A stretch of 34,790 nucleotides of DNA, from positions 1-34,790 of IMG/VR virus record IMGVR_UViG_3300006033_000067; one strand, given 5' to 3'. The DNA is from a virus. Positions 27,390-34,790 of the stretch are shown here, in pieces (within the stretch, counting starts at the first letter, position 1; the number at the start of each line of letters is the position of its first letter). The translations under genes were made by a program, and so were the position numbers. Under the pieces are notes generated by a model, which did not search any database, was not told where the DNA came from, and worked only from the letters and a program-made list of their open reading frames with translations.

Positions 27390-28985
27390 ATGCCAAATAT
27401 AGATACCACCGGAAGTGCAATTTCCACATACGGCGCGAAATTGTTTGGACAAAGCAGCACTGGTGTTGCGGGCTGGGTAGATTCAGGAATATTGGCAAAC
27501 ACCGAATCAATCAGCGGTAATCATGGCACGAAGCATTTAGACTCTGATGGTCGAATTGCATTAATAGCTCTCTTGGCCGACCCAGCAATAACCACTCATA
27601 CCGATGCAACCACTGTGGGGTCAGTTGCCTGGGCGCTAACTCAATTCCAGGCGTATAGTTCAGGAACAGTTGCATGGACACAAAATCAACGAACTGTAAC
27701 TTTAACTGGTGGGACGTGGAATAGCGATAATGTATGGTCTGGCGCACATATACAATTAGGCGTTAAGGACGATGGCGGGGGTTGGAATGATTACGTAGTT
27801 GAGTCCCTGACAGATGGTACACATCTAACCGTCACCTCGGCAATTAAATTAGCCACCCGCTCTGGAGCACCGTACAGCGTAGGCGTTGTTCCACATATAA
27901 TTTGCGGCGCGGGGGTGTGGTATTTCGGTGATGCAACATTTGCCACTGACCCTCACATAGATATCACGATTAACGGAACAACAATTGAAGGGGTAGGTTA
28001 TGAAACAAATTTTGTTTACACCGGAACCCTATCGAATGTTGGGTATTTAGGCGATACGGGGGTAATTGATCTAAAGGCAAATAAAATCACTATCAAAAAC
28101 CATCGGTGGACGATTGCCGATGCAGCAAATACCAGAGGCAAGGGATTTTTAATCCATGGAGCACCGAACACTTTTGGACACACAATCACAGGCATCGTCG
28201 CGGAAAATATAACAGGATTAATTGCCGTTGGAACCAATGGTGGGGCGATTATTGATCTCTCGAATGCTTATAGATCAACAATAGCGGATTGTATTTTTCA
28301 AAACTGCATTACCCCAGTCGGACTGACTGGCAGCTCAACTCAGTACGGTAATCGCGTGGTAAATAATCTTTTCCTTGGCGGGGTAGCTAATTATTATTTT
28401 ATCTATTGTGATTACCCTTGGGATACCGTCATACATGGAAATGTTTTTGAAGACACTGCCGGTGCTGCTGCGATCATAATCGGGGACAGTTACAACGCAA
28501 AAGGCGGGGTTGTAATAACATCAAACATATTTAATTCAGGGAATGCCGTTAGCATTCGTCTCCTGAATGCTGGATCGGGAAGCCAAAAGCACCAGATAGG
28601 GCCGGGGAATCAGTTTCGCAAAGGGTACATCGAAGTCAACGAAGGCGTGTCAGATTGTCTTTTCGAGGGCAATACTTTTCTGCAAACCGGAACGCAGGCA
28701 CTCTCTATGCGCGGTGGCACCAGGAATGCGATAAGAAACAATTGTTTTGTAGGAAACAATGGTTCAGCCATTACACTGAGCACCACCACTGTCAGCTATC
28801 TATATATTGATAACAATAAATTCAGGAATTATGCAAAACTCCTGGCGGTGACAAATCCTGCCACAGCGCATAATCATATCGCGGTTACAAATAATATTTT
28901 TGAGTCTGTTGCTGCTCAATACGACACGCTTCCAGATAATTATCTAACGTCTGGGAATGTTGGTGTAGAATTAACATTCCCATGA
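27390..28985 (+). CDS. Tailspike/tail fibre protein with parallel beta-helix
   Basis: 531 residues. The N-terminal 80 (NIDTTGSAISTYGAKLFGQS, GNHGTKHLDSDGRIALIA) look like a virion-binding part. From about 180 onward there are repeated coils of I/V-N-N-x-F type: YRSTIADCIFQNC, NRVVNNLFLGG, TVIHGNVFEDTAGAAAIIIG, VVITSNIFNSGN, CLFEGNTFLQTG, AIRNNCFVGNN, YLYIDNNKFRNY and HIAVTNNIFESV. This is the right-handed parallel beta-helix of polysaccharide-binding or -degrading spikes (pectate lyase-like). Catalytic acids cannot be assigned by eye. It should recognise the host surface. Confidence 0.85.
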   Translation: MPNIDTTGSAISTYGAKLFGQSSTGVAGWVDSGILANTESISGNHGTKHLDSDGRIALIALLADPAITTHTDATTVGSVAWALTQFQAYSSGTVAWTQNQRTVTLTGGTWNSDNVWSGAHIQLGVKDDGGGWNDYVVESLTDGTHLTVTSAIKLATRSGAPYSVGVVPHIICGAGVWYFGDATFATDPHIDITINGTTIEGVGYETNFVYTGTLSNVGYLGDTGVIDLKANKITIKNHRWTIADAANTRGKGFLIHGAPNTFGHTITGIVAENITGLIAVGTNGGAIIDLSNAYRSTIADCIFQNCITPVGLTGSSTQYGNRVVNNLFLGGVANYYFIYCDYPWDTVIHGNVFEDTAGAAAIIIGDSYNAKGGVVITSNIFNSGNAVSIRLLNAGSGSQKHQIGPGNQFRKGYIEVNEGVSDCLFEGNTFLQTGTQALSMRGGTRNAIRNNCFVGNNGSAITLSTTTVSYLYIDNNKFRNYAKLLAVTNPATAHNHIAVTNNIFESVAAQYDTLPDNYLTSGNVGVELTFP

Positions 28986-29072
28986 TCAGCGCATGATAAG
29001 AAACTATTACCAACCGCAATAATTGAAGTTCTGAACATAACATGATGTTTCATTGAGGATCTAGTTAATAAT

Positions 29073-29339
29073 ATGATACGCACACCAATACAATATCCTG
29101 GCCCTCTCGGCCTAGACGCACCAGTAACCGTAGGCACAGCCTACCCAAATATCACCATCACTGCACCGCTCGGCCCGGAGTTTCAGGCGATCCCTAGCTT
29201 GACGAACAACGCTGCCGTGGACCTCGCCACGTTCGTCAACACGGATCAGGTTATAGTCGGCCCAATAGGGACGTTAATTTATAAAACACCACTTTCCGTT
29301 GCCAATAAAATTCAGGCAGAAAGATTTGTTGGAGCATAA
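29073..29339 (+). CDS. Small structural-type protein (88 aa)
   Basis: 88 residues: MIRTPIQYPGPLGLDAPVTV, NITITAPLGPEFQAIPSLTN, QVIVGPIGTLIYKTPLSVAN. Rich in P, T, I and V, beta-like, no cysteine. It lies between the tailspike and the first head-tail connector, 2 bases before the latter. It could be a head decoration or the tail of the tailspike cassette. TTGAGGATCTAGTT precedes the start. The 87 bases between the tailspike stop and this gene show nothing further. Confidence 0.55.
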   Translation: MIRTPIQYPGPLGLDAPVTVGTAYPNITITAPLGPEFQAIPSLTNNAAVDLATFVNTDQVIVGPIGTLIYKTPLSVANKIQAERFVGA

Positions 29340-29341
29340 CA

Positions 29342-29773
29342 ATGAATAAATCCGTTATCACCCTTGCAGAGGCAGATGTTATATTGGCCCAGTTTACCGA
29401 TTGGGTAGCATTATCTAATGCCCTGAAGCTGAGTCACATAACCAAGGCATCAGTCTACGCCCAGACCCAGTGGACCTGTGTTGATGTGGACTGGACTGAT
29501 TCCCTGCTTGTCCCTGCCGATATTAAGGAGGCCGTTGCCTATTATGCTGCCGCCGATATGTCCGGCAACTTGTTTGGTGATGTTTCTTCTGCCGATACTG
29601 ACAAGGGTAAAATTAAAAGGGAACGCAGCAAAGTCGGTAGCCTGGAGGAAGAATTTGAATATTCCGGGTCGGTTCCGTTATATGCCACCAGGAGATCTCT
29701 GGGGTATCCGGACGTGTTGATGGGAACTTTATGTACCAAAACCTCTGGCGAAGTCACCTTAACACGGGTATAA
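29342..29773 (+). CDS. Head-tail connector protein (DnaT-like / gp6-like adaptor)
   Basis: 143 residues: ITLAEADVILAQFTDWVALS, KASVYAQTQWTCVDVDW, ADIKEAVAYYAAADMSGNLF, GKIKRERSKVGSLEEEFEYS and RRSLGYPDVLMGTL. The order (EAD near the start, W, A-x-x-x-x-Q, P-x-x-I-K-E-A, K-x-E-x-V-G) is that of connector proteins annotated as DnaT-like or gp6-like, which form a ring below the portal. First of a canonical neck-tail series. Confidence 0.8.
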   Translation: MNKSVITLAEADVILAQFTDWVALSNALKLSHITKASVYAQTQWTCVDVDWTDSLLVPADIKEAVAYYAAADMSGNLFGDVSSADTDKGKIKRERSKVGSLEEEFEYSGSVPLYATRRSLGYPDVLMGTLCTKTSGEVTLTRV

Positions 29774-29777
29774 GGCC

Positions 29778-30137
29778 ATGTACAGCGTTAAATTCCCTGC
29801 TCTGGCGCAACGGTTAATCAGAAAATTTACAGCCGGGACCCATATATTTAAAAAATTTATCAGTGAGTCATATAACACTTCCACTGGCGCGGTAACCTCG
29901 GTGTATGACGACAATTTTTTGGTGGACATGACCCAGGAGGATGCCAAAAACACTTTTGAAAAAGAAATGTATAAAGGTAGCACTATTTTTACTGTTTCTA
30001 GCCTGGATTTGGAAGATATAATACCAGAAAACAAAGATGTCATAGTTAATCCGGATGGGGAAAGTTTTAGAGTTGTCGGGGTTCGGTACGACCAGTACAA
30101 ATCCCGGTATATGTTGGGAACGGAGAAGATTATCTAA
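29778..30137 (+). CDS. Head-closure / head-tail joining protein
   Basis: 119 residues with ALAQRLIRKFTAGTHIFKKF, VDMTQEDAKNTFEKEMYKG, LDLEDIIPENKDVIVNPDGE and FRVVGVRYDQYKSRYMLG. The 'L..RL..K......I.P.D.VI..G..Y.VV.V' plan is typical of head-closure proteins (stopper). Position between the connector and the gp10-like neck protein supports this. Its last base is the first base of the next gene. Confidence 0.7.
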   Translation: MYSVKFPALAQRLIRKFTAGTHIFKKFISESYNTSTGAVTSVYDDNFLVDMTQEDAKNTFEKEMYKGSTIFTVSSLDLEDIIPENKDVIVNPDGESFRVVGVRYDQYKSRYMLGTEKII

Positions 30138-30535
30138 TGGCCGGAACAAACTTTACACAGCAAGTCCGGGCCGAGTTAAAAGCGCTCGGGGCCAAGGCCA
30201 GCGATGCTGTTACCCGTGCGGCAAAAGCGGGTTGGAAAACAGCCGTGGCAAGCACTCCTGTTGATACCGGTCTTTTGCGCCATTCTTGGAGGCTGTCCAG
30301 AGATCGTCGATCGTCTTATGTACCAAGGCCGGGGAAAAGGTCAAAACCACAGGTACCGGATTTTAGTTTTAGAATAACCAAGGACAAAAGGTTTTATCTG
30401 TTTAACAATGTACCTTATTCCTCATATGTTGAAAATGGAGAGGGGCCGGGAAACAGAACCCCCTCACACGCTCTGCTGAAAGCAAAAATAAAAATAGAGA
30501 ATGAACTAAATAGGTTATTGGGGTCTATCAAATGA
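30137..30535 (+). CDS. HK97 gp10-like neck/tail-completion protein
   Basis: 132 residues: RAELKALGAKASDAVTRAAK, TAVASTPVDTGLLRHSWRLS, FYLFNNVPYSSYVENGEGPG. The T-P-V-D-T-G-x-L-R-x-S-W motif followed by N-x-x-x-Y-x-x-x-x-E-x-G is diagnostic of HK97 gp10-type proteins that join head and tail. It overlaps the previous stop (TAATGG) and the next start (ATGA). Confidence 0.88.
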   Translation: MAGTNFTQQVRAELKALGAKASDAVTRAAKAGWKTAVASTPVDTGLLRHSWRLSRDRRSSYVPRPGKRSKPQVPDFSFRITKDKRFYLFNNVPYSSYVENGEGPGNRTPSHALLKAKIKIENELNRLLGSIK

Positions 30536-30939
30536 TTGATTATACCAGCTTTCGTGCGGCCATTGAGGCGTATATAAAAACCAATTTCACCATTGTTGCG
30601 GTGGTTTATGAGAATACTAAACCCCCGGAAGGTGAAAGAATCATGATATCGGAGGCTGATGTATCATCTGAGCCATTTGAAATGGGCTCCAACACCAGAT
30701 TGGTACATGGCAGTTTGATTATAGATATTGACACTAAGTATGGGGCGGGCACCAATAAAGCCAAACAAATAGCTTCTCGGCTGGCTGCCATTTTAATTCC
30801 CGAATGTATTGTCGGAGTTTCGTTTGAAGAACCGGAGTTTAGTTCGGTTGGTAAGTTGGAAGGGGCCGACCTTTATCGGCATAACTTTGTAATCCCGTAC
30901 TGGTATCTGTACGGGGTAAACATCATAAACGCCTGTTAG
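30532..30939 (+). CDS. Tail terminator protein (DUF4128-like)
   Basis: 135 residues: IEAYIKTNFTIVAVVYENTK, TRLVHGSLIIDIDTKYGAGT, AKQIASRLAAILI and LYRHNFVIPYWY. The pattern of a small alpha/beta protein with 'P.......I......G.....A..IA..L...' fits lambda gpU/DUF4128 tail terminators that cap the tail tube. ATGA overlap with the gp10-like gene and position before the tail tube gene support this. Confidence 0.78.
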   Translation: MIDYTSFRAAIEAYIKTNFTIVAVVYENTKPPEGERIMISEADVSSEPFEMGSNTRLVHGSLIIDIDTKYGAGTNKAKQIASRLAAILIPECIVGVSFEEPEFSSVGKLEGADLYRHNFVIPYWYLYGVNIINAC

Positions 30940-30953
30940 GGAGGTAACCCACT

Positions 30954-31718
30954 ATGGCACTTAAAGTAAGTCCCGTTAATTTTGTCGCCGGTCAGAACGC
31001 TGCCGTAATTCTTCATCCGGCCACAGCCACTGAGAAGATGGTGCGCGGCCTGCAGGGCATGGGTCTTTGTCTCGGTTTTACCATGGAGACACAGAAAATT
31101 TCTGAGATGGGTCGGCGCATCGCCCTGGTAATTCCGTCTGGTGGAACCTACGAGGAAACCCAGATCAACTATAATTTTATCCCCGGCGATGGGTCCCTGG
31201 AAGAGTTCCGCGACGCCGCTATCAACAGCACCAAAATTGCGGACATCCGGCTGTATGTAAAGCAGGGCTGCGATTTTTCTGCCCCCGACCTGATCAGCGA
31301 CGCCGCCGCCGGTCTTTATGTCGGGTCGATGAGTGATCCCAAAGTGGATAGCCCCAACGGCATTTTTACCGGCTCTCTCAGTTATATGCCGGGCGGGGCA
31401 TTTGTTTTGTTTGTGGCCCATAAAGTGGGTACCGACCTCACCTACACCGCTTCAACGCGCACTTTGGCCTCTGCCTCTTCTGATTTCGTTACAAAGGGAT
31501 TCGAGGTAGGGGATACCTTGATCATTGACAATATCCCCGGAAAAACCGCCCCGATGTACTTTAAGGCGGAATCAGTTATTGCTGGAGCCATTGTCCTTAC
31601 AGCAGATGTTGGCGATGAGGCTTCTCTTACCGCTGATTTCTCTGGCGGGGCCACCACCGCTGTGCATGGTGCAACCCCGTTGGTCGTTCTCGGTTATACT
31701 GACGCTACTGACTGTTAA
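30954..31718 (+). CDS. Major tail (tube) protein
   Basis: 254 residues: MALKVSPVNFVAGQNAAVIL, GMGLCLGFTMETQKISEMGR, TYEETQINYNFIPGDGSLEE, GIFTGSLSYMPGGAFVLFVA, then a C-terminal domain, LTYTASTRTLASASSDFVTK with GDTLIIDNIPG. The first 165 residues have the layout of siphovirus tail-tube subunits; the last 85 appear to be an added domain of tail-surface type. It follows the tail terminator and precedes the chaperone genes, the usual order. GGGAGGTAACCCACT precedes ATG. Confidence 0.85.
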   Translation: MALKVSPVNFVAGQNAAVILHPATATEKMVRGLQGMGLCLGFTMETQKISEMGRRIALVIPSGGTYEETQINYNFIPGDGSLEEFRDAAINSTKIADIRLYVKQGCDFSAPDLISDAAAGLYVGSMSDPKVDSPNGIFTGSLSYMPGGAFVLFVAHKVGTDLTYTASTRTLASASSDFVTKGFEVGDTLIIDNIPGKTAPMYFKAESVIAGAIVLTADVGDEASLTADFSGGATTAVHGATPLVVLGYTDATDC

Positions 31719-31751
31719 TTTAACTTTCCCCCCGGACCCGGATTGCCTCCT

Positions 31752-31794
31752 GTGGTGGTTGGCAAAGGGCGAGGGGGGATTTTACAACCACCAC
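31752..31794. repeat. 10-bp inverted repeat in the tail-tube/chaperone gap
   Basis: GTGGTGGTTG (31752-31761) and CAACCACCAC (31785-31794) are perfect complements. The right arm is the phage's shared AACCACCAC leader lying just upstream of TTGGAGAAATA and ATG 31806. The hairpin could lower chaperone expression relative to the tail tube. Confidence 0.8.
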
Positions 31795-31805
31795 TTGGAG
31801 AAATA

Positions 31806-32198
31806 ATGAGACTTACATTGGATAAGATCAAACGGGTCGAAGTTCCCGGTGATGAAGATGGGGGATATATTAATATAAAAGCCCTGTCGCTTGAAGATCT
31901 CGCCGGGATCGAGGCCAAGTCATCTGACATGGCGTTTACTGGTGATGGGGGGGTGACGGTATCGGTGAACTCCTACAGCCGCGCCAATCTGGTAGCCAGG
32001 AAATGCTTAACCGGATGGGGCAATTTTTTTAACGAAAAGGGTGAAGAGTTGCGGTTCCCCAAAGATATTGACAGGGCGGCCAAATATTCTATCCGTATCG
32101 GGGGCAAGGAAACACGGTTTTTGGAGTGGGTGGAGCAGGAACACACTAAACACAGGGAAGAAATAGCGGAAGAAATGGGGGCGGCCTCAAAAAACTGA
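31806..32198 (+). CDS. Tail assembly chaperone G
   Basis: 130 residues from ATG 31806 (TTGGAGAAATA upstream): MRLTLDKIKRVEVPGDEDGG, NIKALSLEDLAGIEAKSSDM, VNSYSRANLVARKCLTGWGN, RFLEWVEQEHTKHREE. Position directly before the tape measure gene, size, and a slippery heptamer right before the stop identify it as the lambda gpG equivalent. Such proteins coat the tape measure during tail assembly. Most ribosomes should end at TGA 32196-32198; a fraction would shift into the T frame. Confidence 0.82.
   Translation: MRLTLDKIKRVEVPGDEDGGYINIKALSLEDLAGIEAKSSDMAFTGDGGVTVSVNSYSRANLVARKCLTGWGNFFNEKGEELRFPKDIDRAAKYSIRIGGKETRFLEWVEQEHTKHREEIAEEMGAASKN
32189..32195 (+). promoter_or_regulatory. -1 ribosomal frameshift slippery site A AAA AAC
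   Basis: In the G frame the codons read TCA AAA AAC TGA, so the heptamer A-AAA-AAC is in the correct X-XXY-YYZ phase and lies directly before the stop. A -1 shift enters a frame open to 32524. A direct GCTGG repeat and short GAGC/GCTC stem lie downstream; no strong pseudoknot could be established by eye. Confidence 0.85.
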
Positions 32199-32524
32199 TA
32201 GAGCTGGCTCGCTGGTTCGCTTACGCAGATTGTGAATTGTGTATAGAACTATATGGGGGCAAGGAAAATGCCCCTTGTCAAGCGTGTCGGCCTTTAACTC
32301 ACAAATTTAATATCCCGGTAATTGAGCTATATTTAACTTGTCAAGATCAGATGGTGATGGGATTTTCCGGGCCGGTAGCTTTAAACGATGTAGCCGTTGG
32401 CCATGCCATGACTACCTATTTTGAAGTGGCCGATGAAGACAAATTGGGGCTGTCTTTGTCAGTTAGATCATTTTTTCGTAAAGTTTTGGGATTTATAAAG
32501 GAAAAAACGGATGGCAACTCTTGA
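32195..32524 (+). CDS. Tail assembly chaperone T domain (made as G-T frameshift fusion)
   Basis: After the -1 shift translation continues LIELARWFAYADCELCIELY, then ENAPCQACRPLTHKFNIPVI, YLTCQDQMVMGFSGPVALND and VRSFFRKVLGFIKEKTDGNS: 109 residues, giving a G-T fusion of about 239. There is no good independent start (only TTG 32237 and no ribosome-binding site), so it is expected only as the fusion. The C-x2-C pairs (CELC, CQAC) might bind zinc. It overlaps the tape measure start by 14 bases. Confidence 0.82.
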   Translation: MIELARWFAYADCELCIELYGGKENAPCQACRPLTHKFNIPVIELYLTCQDQMVMGFSGPVALNDVAVGHAMTTYFEVADEDKLGLSLSVRSFFRKVLGFIKEKTDGNS

Positions 32525-34790
32525 GCTGAGTGTAAAATCAAATGCGGTGTCGGAGCTGGGGAGAATTAACCGGCAATTTGATAGTACGTCTCAAAAAGCT
32601 GAAAAGCTGAAAAAACAGTTCAGCACACTTGCTACTCCGGTTAGTAACAAATGGTTGACGTATTTGGGCATTTCTGAAATAGGTAGACAAGTATCGTCTC
32701 TCACCAGTTCCCTGGCCTCTGGCGCTGCTGCCATTGTGACCGCTTTTACCGGCATCAACTCCACGATTGAGCAAACTATCGTAATGTTGGAGAATGCCAC
32801 CGGCTCTGTCCAAAGCGGCAAAGATGCGTTCGCCTACATCGTTGATCTGGCCCAGAAAGCCCCTTACAGTATTGCCGTTCTTACCGATTCCTTTGTAAAA
32901 TTGCGGACAGCCGGAATCCAGGATACTGAACGTGTCCTGGAGTCCCTGGTTGATTCTGTAGCGGCATTTGGCGGTACCGATGAACAATTAAAGCTGGTTA
33001 CTATCGCCATGCAGCAGATGGCCGGTAAAGGCGTAATTTCCATGGAGGAATTACGCAGACAATTTGCGGAGCAGGTCCCCACCGCCATTCGGGCCATGGC
33101 CTCTGAATTGGATATGTCCATTTTGGAAATGACCAAGAAAATTGCCAAGGGCCAACTGTCCAGTGACCTTGGTATTCCTGCTTTGGTCGAGGGCCTTGAG
33201 AAACTCCATACCGGCTCAGCCGCAAAGCGGATGGAAACATTCCAGGGATCTATTGCTCATGCCAGGAACGAGTGGATTCTTTTGTTGAAAGACATTGGAG
33301 ATGGCAACGGTTCGTTCAAAAGCATCTCCAACATGATCAACTCTGTTGCCAATTCCATGAAGGAGTTTCGGACTAGCGCAGAGGGCATGGCCGTTATCGA
33401 TGAATTGTCAAAGAAAATAGCCGATTCCATGAAAAAGATCGCGGAAAACCCGGAAATGGTTTACCAATTTTTTATGGAAATGGGACAATACGCCAGCATG
33501 GCCGGTTCTGCACTGAGTGGTTTAGTCGAGATAGTAAACAACGTAATATCTGCATACGATTTGATGAAGGGGGCAACATCAGCCACTGATTGGGGCCAGG
33601 GCATAATTGACACTGAAAATTTTGACATGTCTAAATATGCTCTTGTTCGATCGGAGCTTCTTGAAATTACCAAGTTACAGCAACAAATTGACCAAATGAA
33701 GCCGGATATTCTCCCGGATAACCCATTCGGCATGATAAGTCAGGCACAGAAGATTAAAGATATGTTTAGCGATCTGGGTAACCCTGACTTTATGAAAAAA
33801 TATGAATTTGAATTCGATGAAGCCAAGGTCCAGGCCCGCATCGATGAATTGAAAAGAAGTATTGAAGACAAATTGAGCGGCAATAAACCGAAAATTGATG
33901 TGGACACCAGTAAGGCGGAAATGAGTTTAAACCGTCTGCTTAAGATTGACCCGTCCAATGAATTTGCTAAGGTAAGTACCACCATGGGCAATGTCGCTGA
34001 TAGTTTTTCCATTGCGATTGACTCCATTATCAATGAGTACGCCAAGGTATCAGAGGAATTGGAAAAAGAGAACGCCCAGATTCTCGAAAAAGAACGCAAT
34101 CTTGCCGATGAACTTAGAGGTATTTTCCGTGAGGGTATGACCGAGGGGGCCGCGTATGATGATTTAATTGCCCAGATTAATGAATATAAAGTGGCGGCAG
34201 AAGAAGCGGCAAAAGCGGGGGATTGGGGCGGACAGTTGGCGGCATTACAGCGGGCTGCTGACCTCATTCGTTCTCTGCCGACTTCTGGGATTGCTGAGAC
34301 AAAGATAGTTTCTCAAGAAGAGGTTGAACGTGCCCGTCAAATTTATGAATATTATGATAGGGTGTCCCGTGGCGGCAGGGCCATGGATATTTCTAAATAT
34401 GCCCAGGAGTATGAAAAGTTAAAAGCTATTTATGAGGGCGAAGGCGAACAAAAAGACGAAATAATCTCAAAACAGGACCAGATAAACCAAAAAGCCACCG
34501 AAACCAAGGAAGTTGGCGAAAAAATACTAGAGCTGGAACGTAAACACAAGGAAGAGCTTGAGGCAAAGAAAAAGGCCCTTGAAACCCAGGTTGAAGAATA
34601 TAAATCGAAGTTAGAGGCCCTGGCCACCCAATCGCAAGGATTGAACGATACCACTGGTCAATTGGGTGCGGTTTGGGTCCAGGTCGGTGACACTTTTGCC
34701 CATGTGGCCGGTGAAATATCAGGAAAACTTGAGGCCCTGCAACAGAAATTAAAAGATTTGATGGGCGACGCTAAAAGTTTGGACAGTTCC
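32511..34790 (+). CDS. Tape measure protein, N-terminal 760 residues (cut by window edge)
   Basis: Open from ATG 32511 to the right edge: MATLELSVKSNAVSELGRIN, VMLENATGSVQSGKDAFAYI, LAQKAPYSIAVLTDSFVKLR, MQQMAGKGVISMEELRRQFA. This matches the N-terminal tape-measure domain family (TIGR02675 type): conserved G-K-G-x-x-S-x-E-E-L-R-x-Q-x-x-E-x-V-P. Long helical coiled-coil parts follow (EELEKENAQILEKERNLADE; ILELERKHKEELEAKKKALE). It sets tail length and, with at least 760 residues, implies a tail of more than 100 nm. It overlaps the G-T frame by 14 bases. Confidence 0.94.
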   Translation, partial: MATLELSVKSNAVSELGRINRQFDSTSQKAEKLKKQFSTLATPVSNKWLTYLGISEIGRQVSSLTSSLASGAAAIVTAFTGINSTIEQTIVMLENATGSVQSGKDAFAYIVDLAQKAPYSIAVLTDSFVKLRTAGIQDTERVLESLVDSVAAFGGTDEQLKLVTIAMQQMAGKGVISMEELRRQFAEQVPTAIRAMASELDMSILEMTKKIAKGQLSSDLGIPALVEGLEKLHTGSAAKRMETFQGSIAHARNEWILLLKDIGDGNGSFKSISNMINSVANSMKEFRTSAEGMAVIDELSKKIADSMKKIAENPEMVYQFFMEMGQYASMAGSALSGLVEIVNNVISAYDLMKGATSATDWGQGIIDTENFDMSKYALVRSELLEITKLQQQIDQMKPDILPDNPFGMISQAQKIKDMFSDLGNPDFMKKYEFEFDEAKVQARIDELKRSIEDKLSGNKPKIDVDTSKAEMSLNRLLKIDPSNEFAKVSTTMGNVADSFSIAIDSIINEYAKVSEELEKENAQILEKERNLADELRGIFREGMTEGAAYDDLIAQINEYKVAAEEAAKAGDWGGQLAALQRAADLIRSLPTSGIAETKIVSQEEVERARQIYEYYDRVSRGGRAMDISKYAQEYEKLKAIYEGEGEQKDEIISKQDQINQKATETKEVGEKILELERKHKEELEAKKKALETQVEEYKSKLEALATQSQGLNDTTGQLGAVWVQVGDTFAHVAGEISGKLEALQQKLKDLMGDAKSLDSS

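Noticed and set aside
1-34790. tRNA, rRNA, CRISPR, transposon or integrase genes
   Set aside because: No cloverleaf, no regularly spaced repeats with unique spacers, no terminal inverted repeats with transposase, and no recombinase motifs were seen on reading both strands by eye; a short tRNA could still be missed without a covariance search.

Overview
The window is a continuous stretch of a tailed-phage genome (or prophage), most likely a siphovirus. The evidence is a P22/T7-like large terminase, a DUF4055-type portal, a scaffold, an HK97-fold-like capsid protein, a complete head-to-tail connector series, a tail-tube protein, a G/GT tail-assembly chaperone pair with a -1 slippery site, and the start of a lambda-type tape measure protein. 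No sheath or baseplate genes are seen. The host cannot be named from the sequence. Its promoters are near-consensus bacterial sigma-70, the code is the standard bacterial one (many ATGA stop/start overlaps), and base composition is moderate. No integrase, tRNA, rRNA, transposase or CRISPR array was found. Both ends are cut: ssb runs off the left edge and the tape measure gene off the right edge.

Layout. Positions 1-17710 are all on the minus strand; 18194-34790 are all on the plus strand. The divergence point is a roughly 500-base non-coding region (17711-18193) rich in repeats and G/C hairpins, just before the packaging genes. The minus arm falls into four blocks, read right to left. (a) 17710-15358: five small genes plus one miniature membrane peptide, with GC-rich hairpins in most intercistronic gaps. 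(b) 15357-14823: a non-coding control region with two long inverted repeats, a branched hairpin ending in a T-run, and GCCTAAC repeats. (c) From the 14.8 kb and 12.4 kb promoters: a tightly overlapping string of small phage genes leading into a BRO-N protein, an archaeo-eukaryotic primase and a SNF2-type helicase. (d) From the 6.1 kb promoter: small accessory proteins, a virion-protein-like gene, a UvrD/Dda-like helicase, a family A DNA polymerase and SSB. Primase, two helicases, polymerase and SSB together make a self-contained replication module without DnaG or DnaB homologues in view.

The plus arm starts at one strong promoter: putative small terminase, large terminase, a small Cys-rich protein, portal, scaffold, capsid, then a perfect 12-bp intrinsic terminator. 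Between capsid and the connector genes lies an unusual cassette (23.4-29.3 kb): two exported Ig/FN3-like proteins (one interrupted by an in-frame TGA), a lipoprotein, a secreted protein, a DUF1353-like protein, a small membrane protein, a SleB-type cell-wall hydrolase and a beta-helix tailspike. The normal head-tail connectors, tail terminator, tail tube, chaperones and tape measure follow.

Regulation. Four promoters (6.1, 12.4, 14.8 kb on minus; 18.2 kb on plus) share TTGACA, a 17-18 bp spacer, TATAAT or TTAAAT, and ATGAAAG downstream. Each also carries an 8-bp box, TTTTACAC or its reverse complement, exactly 7 bp upstream of the -35. This looks like a phage-wide control signal and is the most striking unexplained pattern here. 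Other items worth attention are a 31-bp tandem duplication that shifts the frame of a zinc-finger gene, the in-frame TGA, and unusual active-site residues in the DNA polymerase.
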